This document shows, one piece after another, positions 1 through 11,225 of a stretch of 64,000 bases of DNA. The notes beneath the pieces are model-generated. The model saw only the letters and a list, made by a program, of their open reading frames with translations. It was not told the DNA's origin and did no database searches. Source of the stretch: Coenobita brevimanus (lineage: Eukaryota; Arthropoda; Malacostraca; Decapoda; Coenobitidae). The translations under genes were made by a program, and so were the position numbers. The first letter of the stretch is position 1, and each line of letters opens with the position of its first letter. The DNA lies in the NCBI GenBank assembly GCA_032717465.1, contig CM064666.1, forward strand, positions 4,153,528 to 4,217,527, given 5' to 3'.

Positions 1-1649
1 ACCAGTGAAAAATTTAAAGAAATGTGCTCCATCCTAAATAATTATTTCATATCAGTATTCACCAACGAAAATCTAGACCTGGTCCCTCAAGCAGCAAATA
101 TTTACGATGAGAATACGGAAAAATTTTTTAGTAAAATAACCGGTAGTAAGGAGGACGTATTGAAAGAAATTAATAAGTTAAAACCTCAAAAATCGCCAGG
201 TCCGGACGATATATATGCAAAAATTATAAAAGAAACCAAAGAAGAATTATGTCAGCCACTTTTAACGTTATTTAATGACTCTTTAAGTTCAGGAGAAGTT
301 CCAGAGGCGTGGAAGACCGCAAACGTAGTGCCCATCTTTAAAAAGGGTGATAAATCAGCTACGTCGAATTATCGTCCGATAAGTCTAACGTCAATAGTAG
401 GAAAAATGTTAGAGTCAATTTTGGCAAATAAGATTAGAGAACACTTAGAAAGATTTAATCTTATAAACGAAAGTCAGCACGGATTCAGGCAAGGACGATC
501 CTGCCTCACAAACTTGTTGTCATTCTACTCGGAGGTCTATGAGGCAGTAGATAGCGATAAAGCTTACGATGTTATTTATCTGGATTTTAGTAAAGGTTTC
601 GATAGGGTCCCACACGAAAGGTTAGTTAGAAAGGTTCGAGCACACGATATAGACGGCGATATCTTAAAATGGACAGAATCCTGGCTAAAAGGACGAAAGT
701 AGAGAGTATTAATAAATGGAACTAAGTTGGATTGGGGATTAGTAACTAGCGGTGTACCACAGGGTTCAGTACTCGGTCCCTTATTATTTATTATATATAT
801 AAATGATCTAGACTTAGGAGTCAACAGTAGCATCAGCAAATTTGCCGACGATACAAAAATAGGGCGTATCATTAACCTGACTGACGATTGCCTTAACTTA
901 CAAAAAGACCTCGATATATTGTCCAAATGGTCTAAAACTTGGCAAATGGAATTTAACGTTGAAAAATGCAAAGTATTTAGCGTAGGCAAGACCATCGGAG
1001 ACACTAAATACAGCATAGATAAGAAAGAAATTAGCAAATCGGAATGCGAGGGGGATCTAGGAGTTATGATTAGTAACGACCTTAAACCAAGGCAACAGTG
1101 TATTAATGCGAGAAATAAAGCAAATAGGGTCCTAGGATTTATTTCGAGAAGCGTGAGCAATAGATCATCAAAAGTAATACTGAAACTTTATCTAGCATTA
1201 GTAAGGCCACATTTAGACTACGGAGTACAATTTTGGTGTCCTTACTATAGAATGGATATTAATTCGTTGGAAAATGTACAGAAAAGAATGACAAAAATGA
1301 TACATGACGTCCGGAACCTGTCATATGAAGACAGACTGAAAAAACTAAGTCTGCATTCGCTAGAGAGGCGTAGAGTAAGGGGAGGCTTAATTGAGGTGTT
1401 TAAGTGGATGAAGGGTATAAATAAGGAAGATATTAGCAAGGTACTTAAAGTGAGCATACAGGATAGAACTAGAAATAATGGTTTCAAACTAGAAAAATTC
1501 CGTTTCAATAAGGAAATAGGTAGAAAGTGTTTGGTAATAGAGTAGTAGACGAATGGAATAAGCTACCTAGTAAAGTTGTTGCTGCCTCTTCCATTGAGAG
1601 TTTCAAGCATAGGCTAGATAAGCATATGACAAATAAGGGGTGGATATAG
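1..1649 (+). pseudogene. LINE ORF2 reverse transcriptase, C-terminal half, one stop and one frameshift
   Basis: The frame is open from base 1, so the start lies outside the window. Visible RT motifs in order are SPGPD near 196-210, a YRPISL block near 370, HGFRQGRS near 478, motif A YLDFSKGFD (catalytic Asp near 583), motif B GVPQGSVLGP near 751, and motif C FADD at 841-852. A TAG at 700-702 lies between motifs A and B in a frame that is otherwise continuous, so it is a single premature stop. Near 1520-1535 the frame shifts. The usual C-terminal motif (NRVVDEWNKLPS, then a run ending at TAG 1647-1649) continues in the third frame. The product would be RNA-directed DNA polymerase used in target-primed reverse transcription. 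With both lesions this copy cannot make a full protein. Confidence 0.85.
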
Positions 1650-1949
1650 AAAAAAGAAAATCTTATAACCAATACTTATTCATAATTTTTTCTTTTCAGG
1701 TTACACTATGATAGTCTCTATTCTCCTTTCACACTTTCCTGTAAAATGTCCACGCCAGTTTTTCTGTACTGCGTGGTGTTCTTTCTGACTTTTTCCTGCC
1801 GGCTTCGGCTGGAGGGTTTGGAGGGCGGGGGAGAGATTTCTTCTTTGCTATCCTTATCTCATTCTAGTAGTTCAGTTACTCTTCTAGGAGCTGCCTAGCC
1901 TGGGCCAACCGGCTTACTGCAGTTATCCTCTTTTCTTATATTCTTATGT
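1..1949 (+). mobile_element. LINE (CR1/Jockey-like) 3' half, copy 1
   Basis: This is the 3' half of a non-LTR retrotransposon that enters from the left window edge. It holds most of a reverse transcriptase frame (1-1649) followed by about 300 bp of non-coding 3' tail. The tail ends in a short T/A-rich repetition (TTCTTATATTCTTATGTTCTT-like, about 1928-1950), the kind of simple terminal repeat that CR1-type elements carry instead of poly(A). A second, unrelated LINE fragment begins directly after it. Protein motifs place it in the CR1/Jockey superfamily; the exact clade is not resolved from memory. A fragmented relative lies at 12.96-15.27 kb. Confidence 0.8.
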
Positions 1950-1954
1950 TCTTA

Positions 1955-2912
1955 AATGTAATCCCATGGGATATGTATGCTGATGACTTGGTGCTGATTG
2001 CAGGGAATGAATGGGAAGCGGAGGAAATATTTAGAACGGGAGAGACAGAATGGGGCTCAAGGGTCTTAGAGTAGATGTAGATAAAACAAAAGTGATGATA
2101 TCTAGGGCTGATGACGGTACTGTCAAAGAAGAGGGAGTGTGGCCATGTGCAGTTTGCCACAACGGTATGAGAAGTAGCTCCACCTTCTTCAGTGTTTGTG
2201 AGAAGTGGGTGCATAAAAGATGTAGTGGTATTAGAGGTAGATTGCGAAATAATGCTGATTTTATGTGTGCGGTGTGTCGGGGAGAGCACCTTGAAAATGT
2301 TAGGCATTAAAGGATTGATCTTGCTTGGGTGTGTGAAGGTGGTTTGTTATTTGGATGACATAAGATGTCCTAGAAGCGGTTAGGGTAAGGAGTGGTTGGA
2401 GGAAGTTCAGGGAGCTTTTTCCTAACATTAAGAGGGCTCTCCCTCCATGCTTTATATGCTGCATGTGTTAGGAGAGTAATGGTGTATAGTGGTGATACCT
2501 GGACAGTAATACGAGTAACAATGATCAGAAGGATGTGTAGTGCGTTCTTGAATGTGAGGACTGGGGGGAAGGGACCTAGAATTGCGAATGAAGAGCTGAG
2601 AGAAAGGATGGGACTAGAATGTATTGGTGCTGTGATGAGGAAGGGTGGAGTGAGATGGTTTGGGCATGTTAAGACGATGGAGGATGGCAATTGGGTTCAG
2701 AGAGTAAGAACTGTGAACTTCGGAGATACGGTTACCAGAGGCAGACCAACAAAGACCTGGGGTGGGGTCATAGAGTGTGACCTTAGGGATAAGGGTCTGA
2801 GTAGGGAGGCTGTCAGAGATTGAGCAGCTTGGACAGCCTCCATTAGGTGACCAAGGCCGACGCATGCAAACATGTTGGAGGCTTTATAAACGATACGATA
2901 CAAAACAATACC
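1955..2912 (+). pseudogene. Second LINE fragment: RT motif C, zinc finger and C-terminal region, broken
   Basis: Directly after the first LINE a different non-LTR element begins inside its RT domain: motif C reads YADD at 1976-1987, followed by LVLIAG. A frameshift near 2035 leads into a KGLRVDVDKTKVM stretch and then a Cys/His cluster (CAVC, CEKWVHKRC, CAVC; about 2146-2278). This resembles the PHD-like zinc finger found downstream of RT in one LINE group. After stops near 2310-2390 the C-terminal region (GLSLHALYAACVRRV, then VRWFGHV, then RGRPTKTW) runs to about 2822, where TGA replaces the expected Trp. The tail holds CGATACGATAC-like repetition. It is 5' truncated and dead. Family membership is from recall of the motif string. 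Confidence 0.72.
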
Positions 2913-3180
2913 AAGATGGTGTGGATAGATGAGGGAATTATGTATGAAAGAGAAAACGCTAAACGGAAAGAAAGTGAGAGAATAAGAAACAAGCGGAAAA
3001 ATATTTAAGAAAACAAATGTGAAGTAATCGTAAAAAGAAATATATGTCAGAAAAAGGACAAAAAAGTTAATCCTCTTGCCGTCGTAACAACTCTAGTACT
3101 ATACTCTAACTGAAAATGAGCCAAAGGGGCCTGGAAGTTACTGCTATAATCATTAACCTTCTCATATTTAAGACACCCTA
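2913..3180. other. Unassigned AT-rich stretch
   Basis: I see no coding motif, terminal repeat or tandem structure here. It separates the second LINE fragment from the dispersed-motif region. Confidence 0.4.
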
Positions 3181-3184
3181 GTAT

Positions 3185-3375
3185 TATTTTTTAGCTGACG
3201 CCAGACGCTTTTATTCAGCTGAGAGTGAGTGTAGGAGCCTGAGACTATCTTTTCTACGACCATTCTTACTCTTCGTTTTGTCGGAACACCAAACGACTAT
3301 TCCAGCTAACGTCAAACCATTTTTATTCGCCCAGAGTGAGAATGGGAGCAAGGGAGTGTTATTAAAGTCACCATT
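3185..3375 (+). repeat. Two degenerate copies of the dispersed CAGACGAC-type motif
   Basis: A roughly 50-bp block (GCTGACGCCAGACGCTTTTA, then TTCAGCTGAGAGTGAG) near 3193 recurs in altered form near 3304 (GCTAACGTCAAACC, then TTTTTATTCGCCCAGAGTG). Both are followed by GGGAGC-type sequence. They resemble the motif found repeatedly at 33.9-53 kb. Function unknown. Confidence 0.45.
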
Positions 3376-3439
3376 AATCATCTCACTGTCGAGAAAACTG
3401 TGGAACTGTGTGGTAAGTAGTATTCAAGATTTTACCTAA

Positions 3440-3960
3440 ATTAGAGTGAATTACAGGCGGTAGGTGGGGGAGTTCACCATCCACTACCTCGATGTAGTGC
3501 TGCTCTTGGGTGTCTGCCCTTTCCTTTCCTCCATCCTTCTTCCTTTCCAATCTCTTCTGTCTTTCTTTCCTTCATTCTTTCCTCGTCGTTCTGCCTACGG
3601 GTGACTTTACACTCCATCTTCTCCCTTTCTTTCCTTCATTCTTTCCTCTTCCTTCTACCTGTGGGCGACTCTACACTGAGTGACAAGTCAATTGGTTTCC
3701 TGTACACCAGGAAACCATTTACTACGCTGGGTGGTAACCATATAACCAAATTTTGGCGCCTGGTGGTTTAATGAGTAATTATTGCGCTCCAATCGGATTG
3801 AGCCGGTGAAGGTTTATATCCAAGGGGTGACTGGGGTTGATTGTTCATGTAATGCCACACAGGGATAAGTGGGGCTGGTCACTCTCATCTTAAATGTCGG
3901 GACCAACTGCCTAGCCCCGGGTTCCTGCGCTCCTCATGGGTCAATGTAGGATTGGATGAT
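3440..3960 (+). repeat. Dispersed repeat family R1, copy 1, with C/T-rich minisatellite
   Basis: The block holds CATCCACTACCTCGATGTAG (near 3478), a C/T-rich stretch with two similar halves built on CTTTCTTTCCTTCATTC, and then GGTTTCCTGTACACCAGG and GGGTGGTAACCATATA (3695-3742). The last two strings recur at 40.62-40.70 kb (inverted), 45.33-45.40 kb and 53.89-53.95 kb, so this is a moderately repeated interspersed sequence. The GGTTTCCTG/CAGGAAACC pair is a small inverted repeat. No A/B box or coding motif was found, so its class is open. Confidence 0.55.
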
Positions 3961-4066
3961 GTATGGATGGATGGATGAATTACAGGCGACTGCCAGTGCT
4001 AATAAGAACGGGTATGAGGAGTACCAGAGAAAGAATAACAATGGAAGAAATGAAAATATATCTTTC

Positions 4067-4068
<2 letters not shown>

Positions 4069-4130
<62 letters not shown>

Positions 4131-4161
4131 ATTTCTGAGATGATCATATAAAAGCTTCTTA

Positions 4162-4193
<32 letters not shown>
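4069..4193. repeat. (GA)n followed by (CT)n microsatellites
   Basis: About 29 GA units (4069-4127) are followed 36 bp later by about 14 CT units (4165-4193). They are complementary, so the two arrays can fold back on one another. Confidence 0.9.
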
Positions 4194-6270
4194 CAGCAGT
4201 GTTAATAGTGATAAAAAACCATTTTGCTCCCACAGTTATTCCTGAAAGAAATAGTACAGAAAAATATCCGGAGAGATTAACATCCCTTTTTGTTCGTGGA
4301 AACACAGAACTGATTTTATATTATCCTTGGAGGAACCACATGTTATATTCTGTTTTAGGAGAGATCTCTGGTAGTGATGGGCCCATTCAAAGCTCGGTTT
4401 AATTTCAATAACACTAAAAATGCCTCCAAGGCCAAATAAAATTGCACGCAAAAGGCAAAGCAACATATCAAAAGCGTCGTCTGACATGTGAGGGATACTT
4501 GTATTGATACCTGAGTGCGAGCAGAGAAGAAAACAGAAAGAACTGCAACTTTATTATCTATGTGACCCCGTTGTCATTATTCTATTACGCTATTGCCAAA
4601 GGACTTTATTTAGTATACGCGATTCATTTCAAACAGTCCTTTCCAGCTGGCGAGGGTTAGGTGCAGCCTTCAGTGCCCTTTTTATTACAGTACTTGCTTA
4701 AAGGCCGCCTTTGGCTGCCTCCGCTCGATGTCAAGTCTATTCCTATTTTCAATCGAAAGGTAACAAATTTGAATCACTCATGCCGTGACCGAGACGGAGC
4801 AAGGAATTTTCCCTTATTTTTAACCTACTGGGACACCCGTTGTGGAAAAAAAAAAAAAAAAAAAGCAGGATAGTAGTGTTTATTATGCTAAAGTATACTA
4901 AAGCATTATTATATACAATTTTAGGGGTATAAGAAGGGAGGAAGGAGAGGCGAGAGAGTGATACTATAAAAAACATGTCACTCTTCTCTCACTCTTCTCT
5001 CTTTTGTCATGCTGGTAATTTCAATAGCGGACCAAGAACGAATCCATCCCCTCCACTAAAAGCAAATATTAAATTTGAAACAAAAGGCCAGAAATGAGTC
5101 ATAACTCGGGAACCGGTGGCGCTATAGACCTGGAAATTGTTTTCTTCTTCAAGTTAGAGCATTTTAACGGTAGTTTTCTCTAATAAAAGTTGTGCTACTT
5201 TGCGCAGTTTATGTTGTGTTACGGTAACAAACAAACATACAGAAATCGAATCATTGTGGTATAGATTCTTCCCATAAACTGTTTAACATTATGAAAGGGT
5301 GACAGAGGAAACCCTTAATTTTTTTTTTCGTTATTCACAAACGATTTTACGCTAGTTTCGAGACTAAATAAAAGTACGCCAAGGTATTAAAAAAAAAAAA
5401 AAAAAAAAAAAAACGGAATCAGACATCCTGGGGGGCGGGGGGTTCGGAGAAAAAATAACCCAAAATAATCTTTAGGCAATTAGGTATCATTTAAGGTAAT
5501 TGCGGTCTAAATAAAACACCTCACATAATTCACAGCAAAAAATCTCAAAATATTTTCCCGTTTATTTATTCACCGAAGACCAATACCACCTGCCACCACT
5601 CCCACTCAGGCAGGATTGGGGACGGGGAAAGTTTGGAGACTCAGAATGAAAGCATATATTATAATGTTTTCCTCCAGTTAATGAAGCCATTGCGATTATT
5701 TCTATCTTCCTTGGGAGTTTTATCATGTGTCATCAGTGTCATCCTAGCGTTTTTCTTTTAATACGCAGCGTAAAAATTTTCATTACAGTGACAGCTAACT
5801 TCTGTTTATGTTTGGTACCTCTCAACGATTGTGTTCTGTTAATAATCAGGTACTGAGATCCATAGGTGGGGTCTGGAGTGAGTTGGGTTGCTGAAGAGTA
5901 AAAAAAAAAATGAAAGGAATGAAAGATTATCAAGCATGAATTCGAGATGAACCGTAGCTATTTAAAGTTTTACACAGAGGATGGTGAAATCTGTGCTAAG
6001 TTTTGCAAATGTGCCACTTAATGACAGACGTGTGGCAGACAAGAACAGGTTTGATTTGAATAGAAAACTTGATGTTGGCCCTCTGAATGATGTGCAGTAC
6101 AAGTTAATGGACAATTTGGAGTGCCAGGAGAGAGCAATAATGGGTAGTGGCTGAAGGATATGTGCCAGGAGAGAAGGTTATCCATTAGTACTTAATACTA
6201 AAAAGGTCCACAAAAGTGTCAGTTCGTATGTCTTTTATGTCTTTATGCCTTTGGTCTGTCTGCCTGTCTA
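4194..6270. other. Unassigned region with poly(A) runs
   Basis: No coding domain is recognised. It contains A runs at about 4846-4864 and 5390-5413, the latter next to a short G-rich run (5430-5445). A 58-codon frame near 5982-6155 has no recognised motif. The stretch around 5095-5240 (ATAACTCGGGAACCGGTGGC) looks like an interspersed repeat but has no second copy in the window. Confidence 0.4.
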
Positions 6271-6272
6271 CA

Positions 6273-6320
<48 letters not shown>
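6271..6320. repeat. Compound (TC)n(AC)n microsatellite
   Basis: CT repeats at 6271-6300 pass directly into AC repeats at 6301-6320. The downstream LTR element abuts the AC array, and its other end also runs into CA repeats, so it appears to have landed in this array. Confidence 0.9.
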
Positions 6321-6321
<1 letters not shown>

Positions 6322-6863
6322 TCATAAAGCAGCGACTTTGTATTTGCTTGTAGAGGCGTATATTTTAGACTTGTGGTCGAGCGGCTTTTATATCTTGTAG
6401 TAGTTTCCCCACCAGATGTCATGTAGTGACGGGAGAGGTAAAGAATAGTATGGGACTATTTTTATTTGTCTTGGAAATATTAAACAGGTATAATAGTATA
6501 AGTCCTGGGTAGCTACCTCCCTGTCTCGCTATCTCTCTCTCTCTCTCTGTTCTAAAGCTAATCTCCGTCTCGACCTCTCTCTAGGGTCGCTTGTCTCCTT
6601 CTAAACTCTCTTTCCTAACATCTCGTGTAGTAGGGTGTGTGTGTCAGAACTTTCTCACGAGAGGACTGCTGACAGCTAACTGAATCATCTCCTTACTGGC
6701 CGCTGTCGTCAGCTTTCCTCCGTGTAAGCGTTTAGCGCTGCTCGCTTCTCGCAAACACAACACCTTCTCATCATTTGACTTCCTGCTTCTATCTGTCTCT
6801 CTATCTATCTATTTATCTATCTATCTAGTATGATTTGCAATTATAATATGGAGACCTACCACA
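6321..6863 (-). repeat. 3' LTR of the non-coding LTR element
   Basis: It matches 9254-9796 over its whole length as far as I can see. It contains a CTCTCT-rich block and a short (TATC)n run. On the minus strand its outer end lacks the terminal 17 bases seen at the other LTR. Confidence 0.75.
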
Positions 6864-7330
6864 TTGCTCTGCCGCGCAAAATGGCGTACCATCGACATTT
6901 AATAGTCATAACATATTAATACATATTATATATACATTATAATGAACTTATAAGCTAATTAAGTGAAATACATAATATTGTAAAGTAACATAATTGTATG
7001 AATATTGTATACATATATTATTCATAGTAAATAGTGATTATTCAGTAATATTACGCATATAATTGTGCAATGGTAATACTGCTAGGTTATTACATTACAT
7101 ATTTGAGTTATCACTTTAGTAATGTCTAATATTTCACCTAACTTGTATGATGATACTGGTAATACAGAATTGTGCTATAATTGTATGACTTATAATATTG
7201 TACTAACATTGTGGTACTACATAATTGTAACATTTTATGAATTGTTACCAAATATTGTGTTAATGCATAATTGTGTTGGCCTTATAATTGTAGTTACATA
7301 AAAGTTACATCTTGTTAATGCAACTGTTTT

Positions 7331-7590
7331 GTCGTTACATAATTGTTACATATCGTTTGTAGGTACATAATTGTTGTTAAAGTTACATAAAAGTTACATC
7401 TTGTTAATGCAACTGTTACATAATTGGCAAAGTGTAACATAATGCAATCGTTTGTCGTTACATAATTGTTACATATCGTTTGTAGGTACATAATTGTAGT
7501 TAAAGTTACATAAAAGTTACATCTTGTTAATGCAACTGTTACATAATTGGCAAAGTGTAACATAATGCAATCGTTTGTCGTTACATAATT
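7331..7590. repeat. 123-bp tandem repeat, two full copies plus flanking partial units
   Basis: The unit beginning GTCGTTACATAATTG recurs at 7331, 7454 and 7577, an exact 123-bp period. The two full copies differ at only one or two positions by eye, and a partial unit precedes them (about 7275-7330). It is built from GTTACATAATTGT-type motifs that also fill the surrounding DNA. It lies in the interior of the non-coding LTR element. Confidence 0.85.
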
Positions 7591-7810
7591 ATAATATGGA
7601 GTAACATAATTGTAATAACTGCAGTCCTAACATATGCTGCGGTCGATGATAGTGATGATGTGTCGTGCCACTTGTATGTGGAGACAACAATTTGCTTTTT
7701 TGTTTGTAGTTTACGTGGTATTTTGACCTATGTAGTAACACTTACACTTATTTTCATTTGTTTGTTATGTGATCTTACTCTATTTCTCTTTTTTCTTTCT
7801 TACTTTTCTT

Positions 7811-7846
7811 TCTTTCTTTCTTTTTTTTTTTTTTTTTTTTTTTTTT
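7811..7846. repeat. Poly(T) tract
   Basis: A T-rich run of about 35 bases inside the LTR element's interior, next to (CTTT)n-like sequence. Confidence 0.8.
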
Positions 7847-8935
7847 CTATAGTTTGTTTTTCTTTGCTTGTGTACGCTTTTTTCCATGTTGTTCATGGTT
7901 GCATAATTCCTGACTAATTTCCTTGAGATACTTTTTTAAAGTTTAGTTTATAATGCACAGATACTACTGAAAATGATATTATATAGTCCCATATTTTGTT
8001 ATTTTATATAAAAAAAATATATATACATATATACAGTATTAACTATACACACTGACTTGTTCACCTGTACCTATCGTGAGTAATATGTGTGTCAGCACTG
8101 TGTGGAAATCATTGTCTTCACGATTGTGTTGAAGATGTTCACTCTTGCTAACGGCATTTGTGTTGGCCATTTTTTTTTTCTTCTAGTTTACCTTGTAATT
8201 TAATTTATCTGTTTCCACTAGGTAGCTTTAATTAATAAATGTTTAATACAGTTCTTTTAATTGCTCACTGAGTAACTGTGATGGTATATTTTCTTTATCA
8301 CTTGTAGATGTACTAATGTATAGTTGTATATATGAAACACGTATTTTATGTAGGTATAAATGGTAACACTCGTTGGTAGTAAATAAATGTTATAATAAAT
8401 GAATGAATATATACAGTGTAGAATATTTATTGTTGGTGATTATTTAGTGTTTGAGTTATGCAGATAATTGAAGCAAGTATGTGTATTTAAGCTGTAACTA
8501 TACAACACGTTTTATATGTTTGTGCAGAAGCTTATTGTCTATCACTGTGTATTGTATGAATGAAGTAACGATGTAACTCACTAATTTTTTACCGTGGTGA
8601 GAAATGGTGTGAGTGGTGTTGCACGTGGTGATAGCGTTGTCCTTTGCGGGTTGATTGGCGTGTTGTCGTCTCAGCACATGGTGACGTCGGCTTCCCACAC
8701 TGGTAGCTGTGGTGAGTGAATGAGTAGCGATGAGTAACTTGAGTGAAGACGAGTGAGTAAGATGAGTTGTAAATCGTGTCTCACTCTTCGTTTGTTTGTT
8801 CCCTTTATTCTATGTGGAAGTTTTCTCTGTCCTTTTCTCTAGTGATTTATTCGTTGTGGGATGAAGACTGCCGCTACTTGTAGGTGCGTGTAGAAGATTA
8901 TACAGACGACGTAGAGTTGTTAATTGTAGTTGATT

Positions 8936-8975
8936 GTAGATGGCTGTAGTTGATTGTAGATGGCTGTAGACTTTG
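8936..8975. repeat. Short 20-bp tandem duplication
   Basis: TAGTTGATTGTAGATGGCTG occurs twice in a row in the interior of the LTR element, near its 5' LTR. Confidence 0.7.
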
Positions 8976-9219
8976 TAGAACTGAAGCTAACCTTGTAGTC
9001 TCGGTTGCTTTTGTAGAAATTTGCTTTTAATTCGGAGACGATGTCCGCAGATTTGCTGGTTTGTCGTTAAGCTACTTGCAAGGCGTCGAGTGATCTCTTG
9101 ACCTCTGCATCAGCGTAATGATCTGGGAGACGGAGGGGGCAGGAGCTGATATTGTTGGTTGTTGTAAATCTTGATATTTTGTAGGAATTTAATGTTGATT
9201 CGTAGACGAGGTTCGTATA

Positions 9220-9234
9220 CGTTCGCTGCCACCA
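9220..9234 (-). promoter_or_regulatory. Candidate tRNA primer-binding site
   Basis: On the minus strand TGGTGGCAGCGAACG begins two bases after the TGACA end of the 5' LTR, the expected position. The cognate tRNA was not identified. Confidence 0.5.
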
Positions 9235-9236
9235 AA

Positions 9237-9791
9237 TGTCATAAGGACTTTGTATCATAAAGCAGCGACTTTGTATTTGCTTGTAGAGGCGTATATTTTA
9301 GACTTGTGGTCGAGCGGCTTTTATATCTTGTAGTAGTTTCCCCACCAGATGTCATGTAGTGACGGGAGAGGTAAAGAATAGTATGGGACTATTTTTATTT
9401 GTCTTGGAAATATTAAACAGGTATAATAGTATAAGTCCTGGGTAGCTACCTCCCTGTCTCGCTATCTCTCTCTCTCTCTCTGTTCTAAAGCTAATCTCCG
9501 TCTCGACCTCTCTCTAGGGTCGCTTGTCTCCTTCTAAACTCTCTTTCCTAACATCTCGTGTAGTAGGGTGTGTGTGTCAGAACTTTCTCACGAGAGGACT
9601 GCTGACAGCTAACTGAATCATCTCCTTACTGGCCGCTGTCGTCAGCTTTCCTCCGTGTAAGCGTTTAGCGCTGCTCGCTTCTCGCAAACACAACACCTTC
9701 TCATCATTTGACTTCCTGCTTCTATCTGTCTCTCTATCTATCTATTTATCTATCTATCTAGTATGATTTGCAATTATAATATGGAGACCTA

Positions 9792-9796
<5 letters not shown>
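9237..9796 (-). repeat. 5' LTR of the non-coding LTR element
   Basis: On the minus strand it starts TGTGGTAG at 9796 and ends TATGACA at 9237. Positions 9254-9796 match the other LTR. Confidence 0.72.
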
Positions 9797-9847
<51 letters not shown>

Positions 9848-9927
9848 ACACATTCATATAACAGAACAACACAAGTATACCTCAAATCCTTTACACTAAA
9901 AGTATGTACTGTATATGTAACTAACTA

Positions 9928-9982
<55 letters not shown>

Positions 9983-10067
9983 ACACATTCATATAACAGA
10001 ACAACACAAGTATACCTCAAATCCTTTACACTAAAAGTATGTACTGTATATGTAACTAACTAGACAC

Positions 10068-10103
<36 letters not shown>

Positions 10104-10105
10104 CA
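9797..10105. repeat. Tandem (about 135 bp) duplication containing CA arrays
   Basis: A CA array followed by a unique core (ATTCATATAACAGAACAACA through to AACTAACTAGACAC) is present twice, with cores near 9850-9930 and 9985-10065, and ends in a third CA array. The cores look identical, so the duplication is recent. Confidence 0.85.
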
Positions 10106-10529
10106 TATCAAAACATCATTAATACGTTCATAAAATCCTTAGATATTTAACCACCTTATGGCCGAAACAAATCTACCATTTCCGAGGTTATATCGGACGG
10201 ATATGTCTTTAGCTCTGACCTGAAGAGATTAATAACCCACTGATGTCAGCTAGTGTTGAGTGCGGTGACTGGTGGCTTGAGTGTGGTAAAAGTTATACCA
10301 GAGTGTATTCTAAAGCACAGCGTAAGCTTGAGAGTGCTGTAAGCTACTGCAACTGTGTTGCGAACTACTATTCCTTAGCATTTTGATTTAATGTTTGAGG
10401 TACTGTTGTGAATGAGTCTTAACCTAGGTTGTGACTTCTGATGCGTTAGGGCTTCCACTACTGAGAGTTCTGTCTCTGCTCCAAAACTTAAGAAGGACTA
10501 CCTTGACCCATAGGAAAAGCTTCTCAAAT
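10106..10529. other. Unassigned, possibly upstream ORF1 of the following LINE
   Basis: No motif is recognised with confidence. It lies directly upstream of the esterase-type ORF1 remnant and may be more of the same ORF, heavily decayed. Confidence 0.3.
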
Positions 10530-10533
10530 TAAA

Positions 10534-11225
10534 TTGGGATGTAGAGGTTCTCAGTCAGGAAAAATCACAGATGATGGAATTTTTGGAGATGTTGTAGAGA
10601 GGGAAAATCACAGAGAAGCTTGGACACTTGTACACAACGGCGCAAATGCATTCGACATGCTGCATGACAAATGTGAAGGGGAGGCAGAAGGGGAAGTGGA
10701 GGTGGAGGAGGAGGTCGAGAGTACATCCCATAAAAATGCTGTGAAGAATGAGACAAGAAAAATTCTATCATTGTTGGAGACTCACAGGTAAGGTGCCCAA
10801 ACATAGTAAACATGTGTGCCTTCTAGGGGCCGGGGTGGGCAGTGTGTCAGGAAAACTTGAGTGTCGTGCAGGATACTGGGAATAAACCCACTGTTTGCCT
10901 CAATATAGAAGGTAACGATATAAGTAGGCGTTGGATAGAGGTTCTATGGCAGCAGTACAAGAATATTTTGGATAAAGTTAGGGAGAGAAGAAGGGTCCTT
11001 GTAGCACTCGGTAATTTGCCTAGAAGGAGGGCTGGGAGGGAATAGCTGAGCAGGCCGATTGGTTTTAATTGCTGTCAGGCATGGCACTGGAAGGCTAACG
11101 CCGTTACCTTCGTAGAGGGTTGCTGCAGATTTAATGGACGGGGTGCCATGTGCAGAAGGGATGGGACTCACCTTAGTAGACAGGGAGCTGCTGTTTTAGG
11201 TAGGTCAGTTTATTGGCCGTTACTC
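10534..11225 (+). pseudogene. LINE ORF1 with SGNH/esterase-like domain, decayed
   Basis: Three SGNH-hydrolase blocks can be read across shifted frames. Block I is IIVGDSQVR near 10767-10793, a GND block is EGNDISRRW near 10910-10935, and the catalytic Asp-x-x-His block is RRDGTHLSRQG near 11155-11190. Between them lies RVLVALGNLPRRRAGRE (about 10995-11042), then a stop where Trp is expected before LSRPIG. Esterase domains of this kind are known in ORF1 of CR1-type LINEs. Frameshifts and stops (for example near 10790, 10826 and 11043) kill it. The acidic EVEVEEEVE run near 10690-10715 lies upstream. Confidence 0.6.

Larger units (their letters stand above)
6321..9796 (-). mobile_element. Non-coding LTR retrotransposon (LARD/TRIM-like)
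   Basis: Two direct copies of a 543-bp sequence (6321-6863 and 9254-9796) that look identical by eye bound about 2.4 kb of AT-rich DNA. Read on the minus strand the LTR starts TGTGGTAGG. At the right-hand copy it can be extended to end CCTTATGACA, giving TG...CA ends. Two bases inside that end lies TGGTGGCAGCGAACG (9220-9234), a good candidate tRNA primer site, which makes the right copy the 5' LTR. The left copy lacks the last 17 bases and runs into CA repeats, so no target duplication can be verified. No gag or pol motif exists inside; movement would depend on another element's proteins. Matching LTRs suggest a fairly recent insertion. Confidence 0.72.

Noticed and set aside
576..1160. 194-codon minus-strand frame opposite the first LINE
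   Set aside because: Antisense to clear RT motifs; no motif of its own.
9797..10105. CRISPR-like array of alternating repeats and spacers
   Set aside because: It is a two-copy tandem duplication with CA arrays in a eukaryotic context; no regular repeat-spacer pattern exists.
10534..10791. Glu-rich 85-codon frame as an independent gene
   Set aside because: It runs into the esterase blocks of a LINE ORF1 in a shifted frame; better explained as that decayed ORF.
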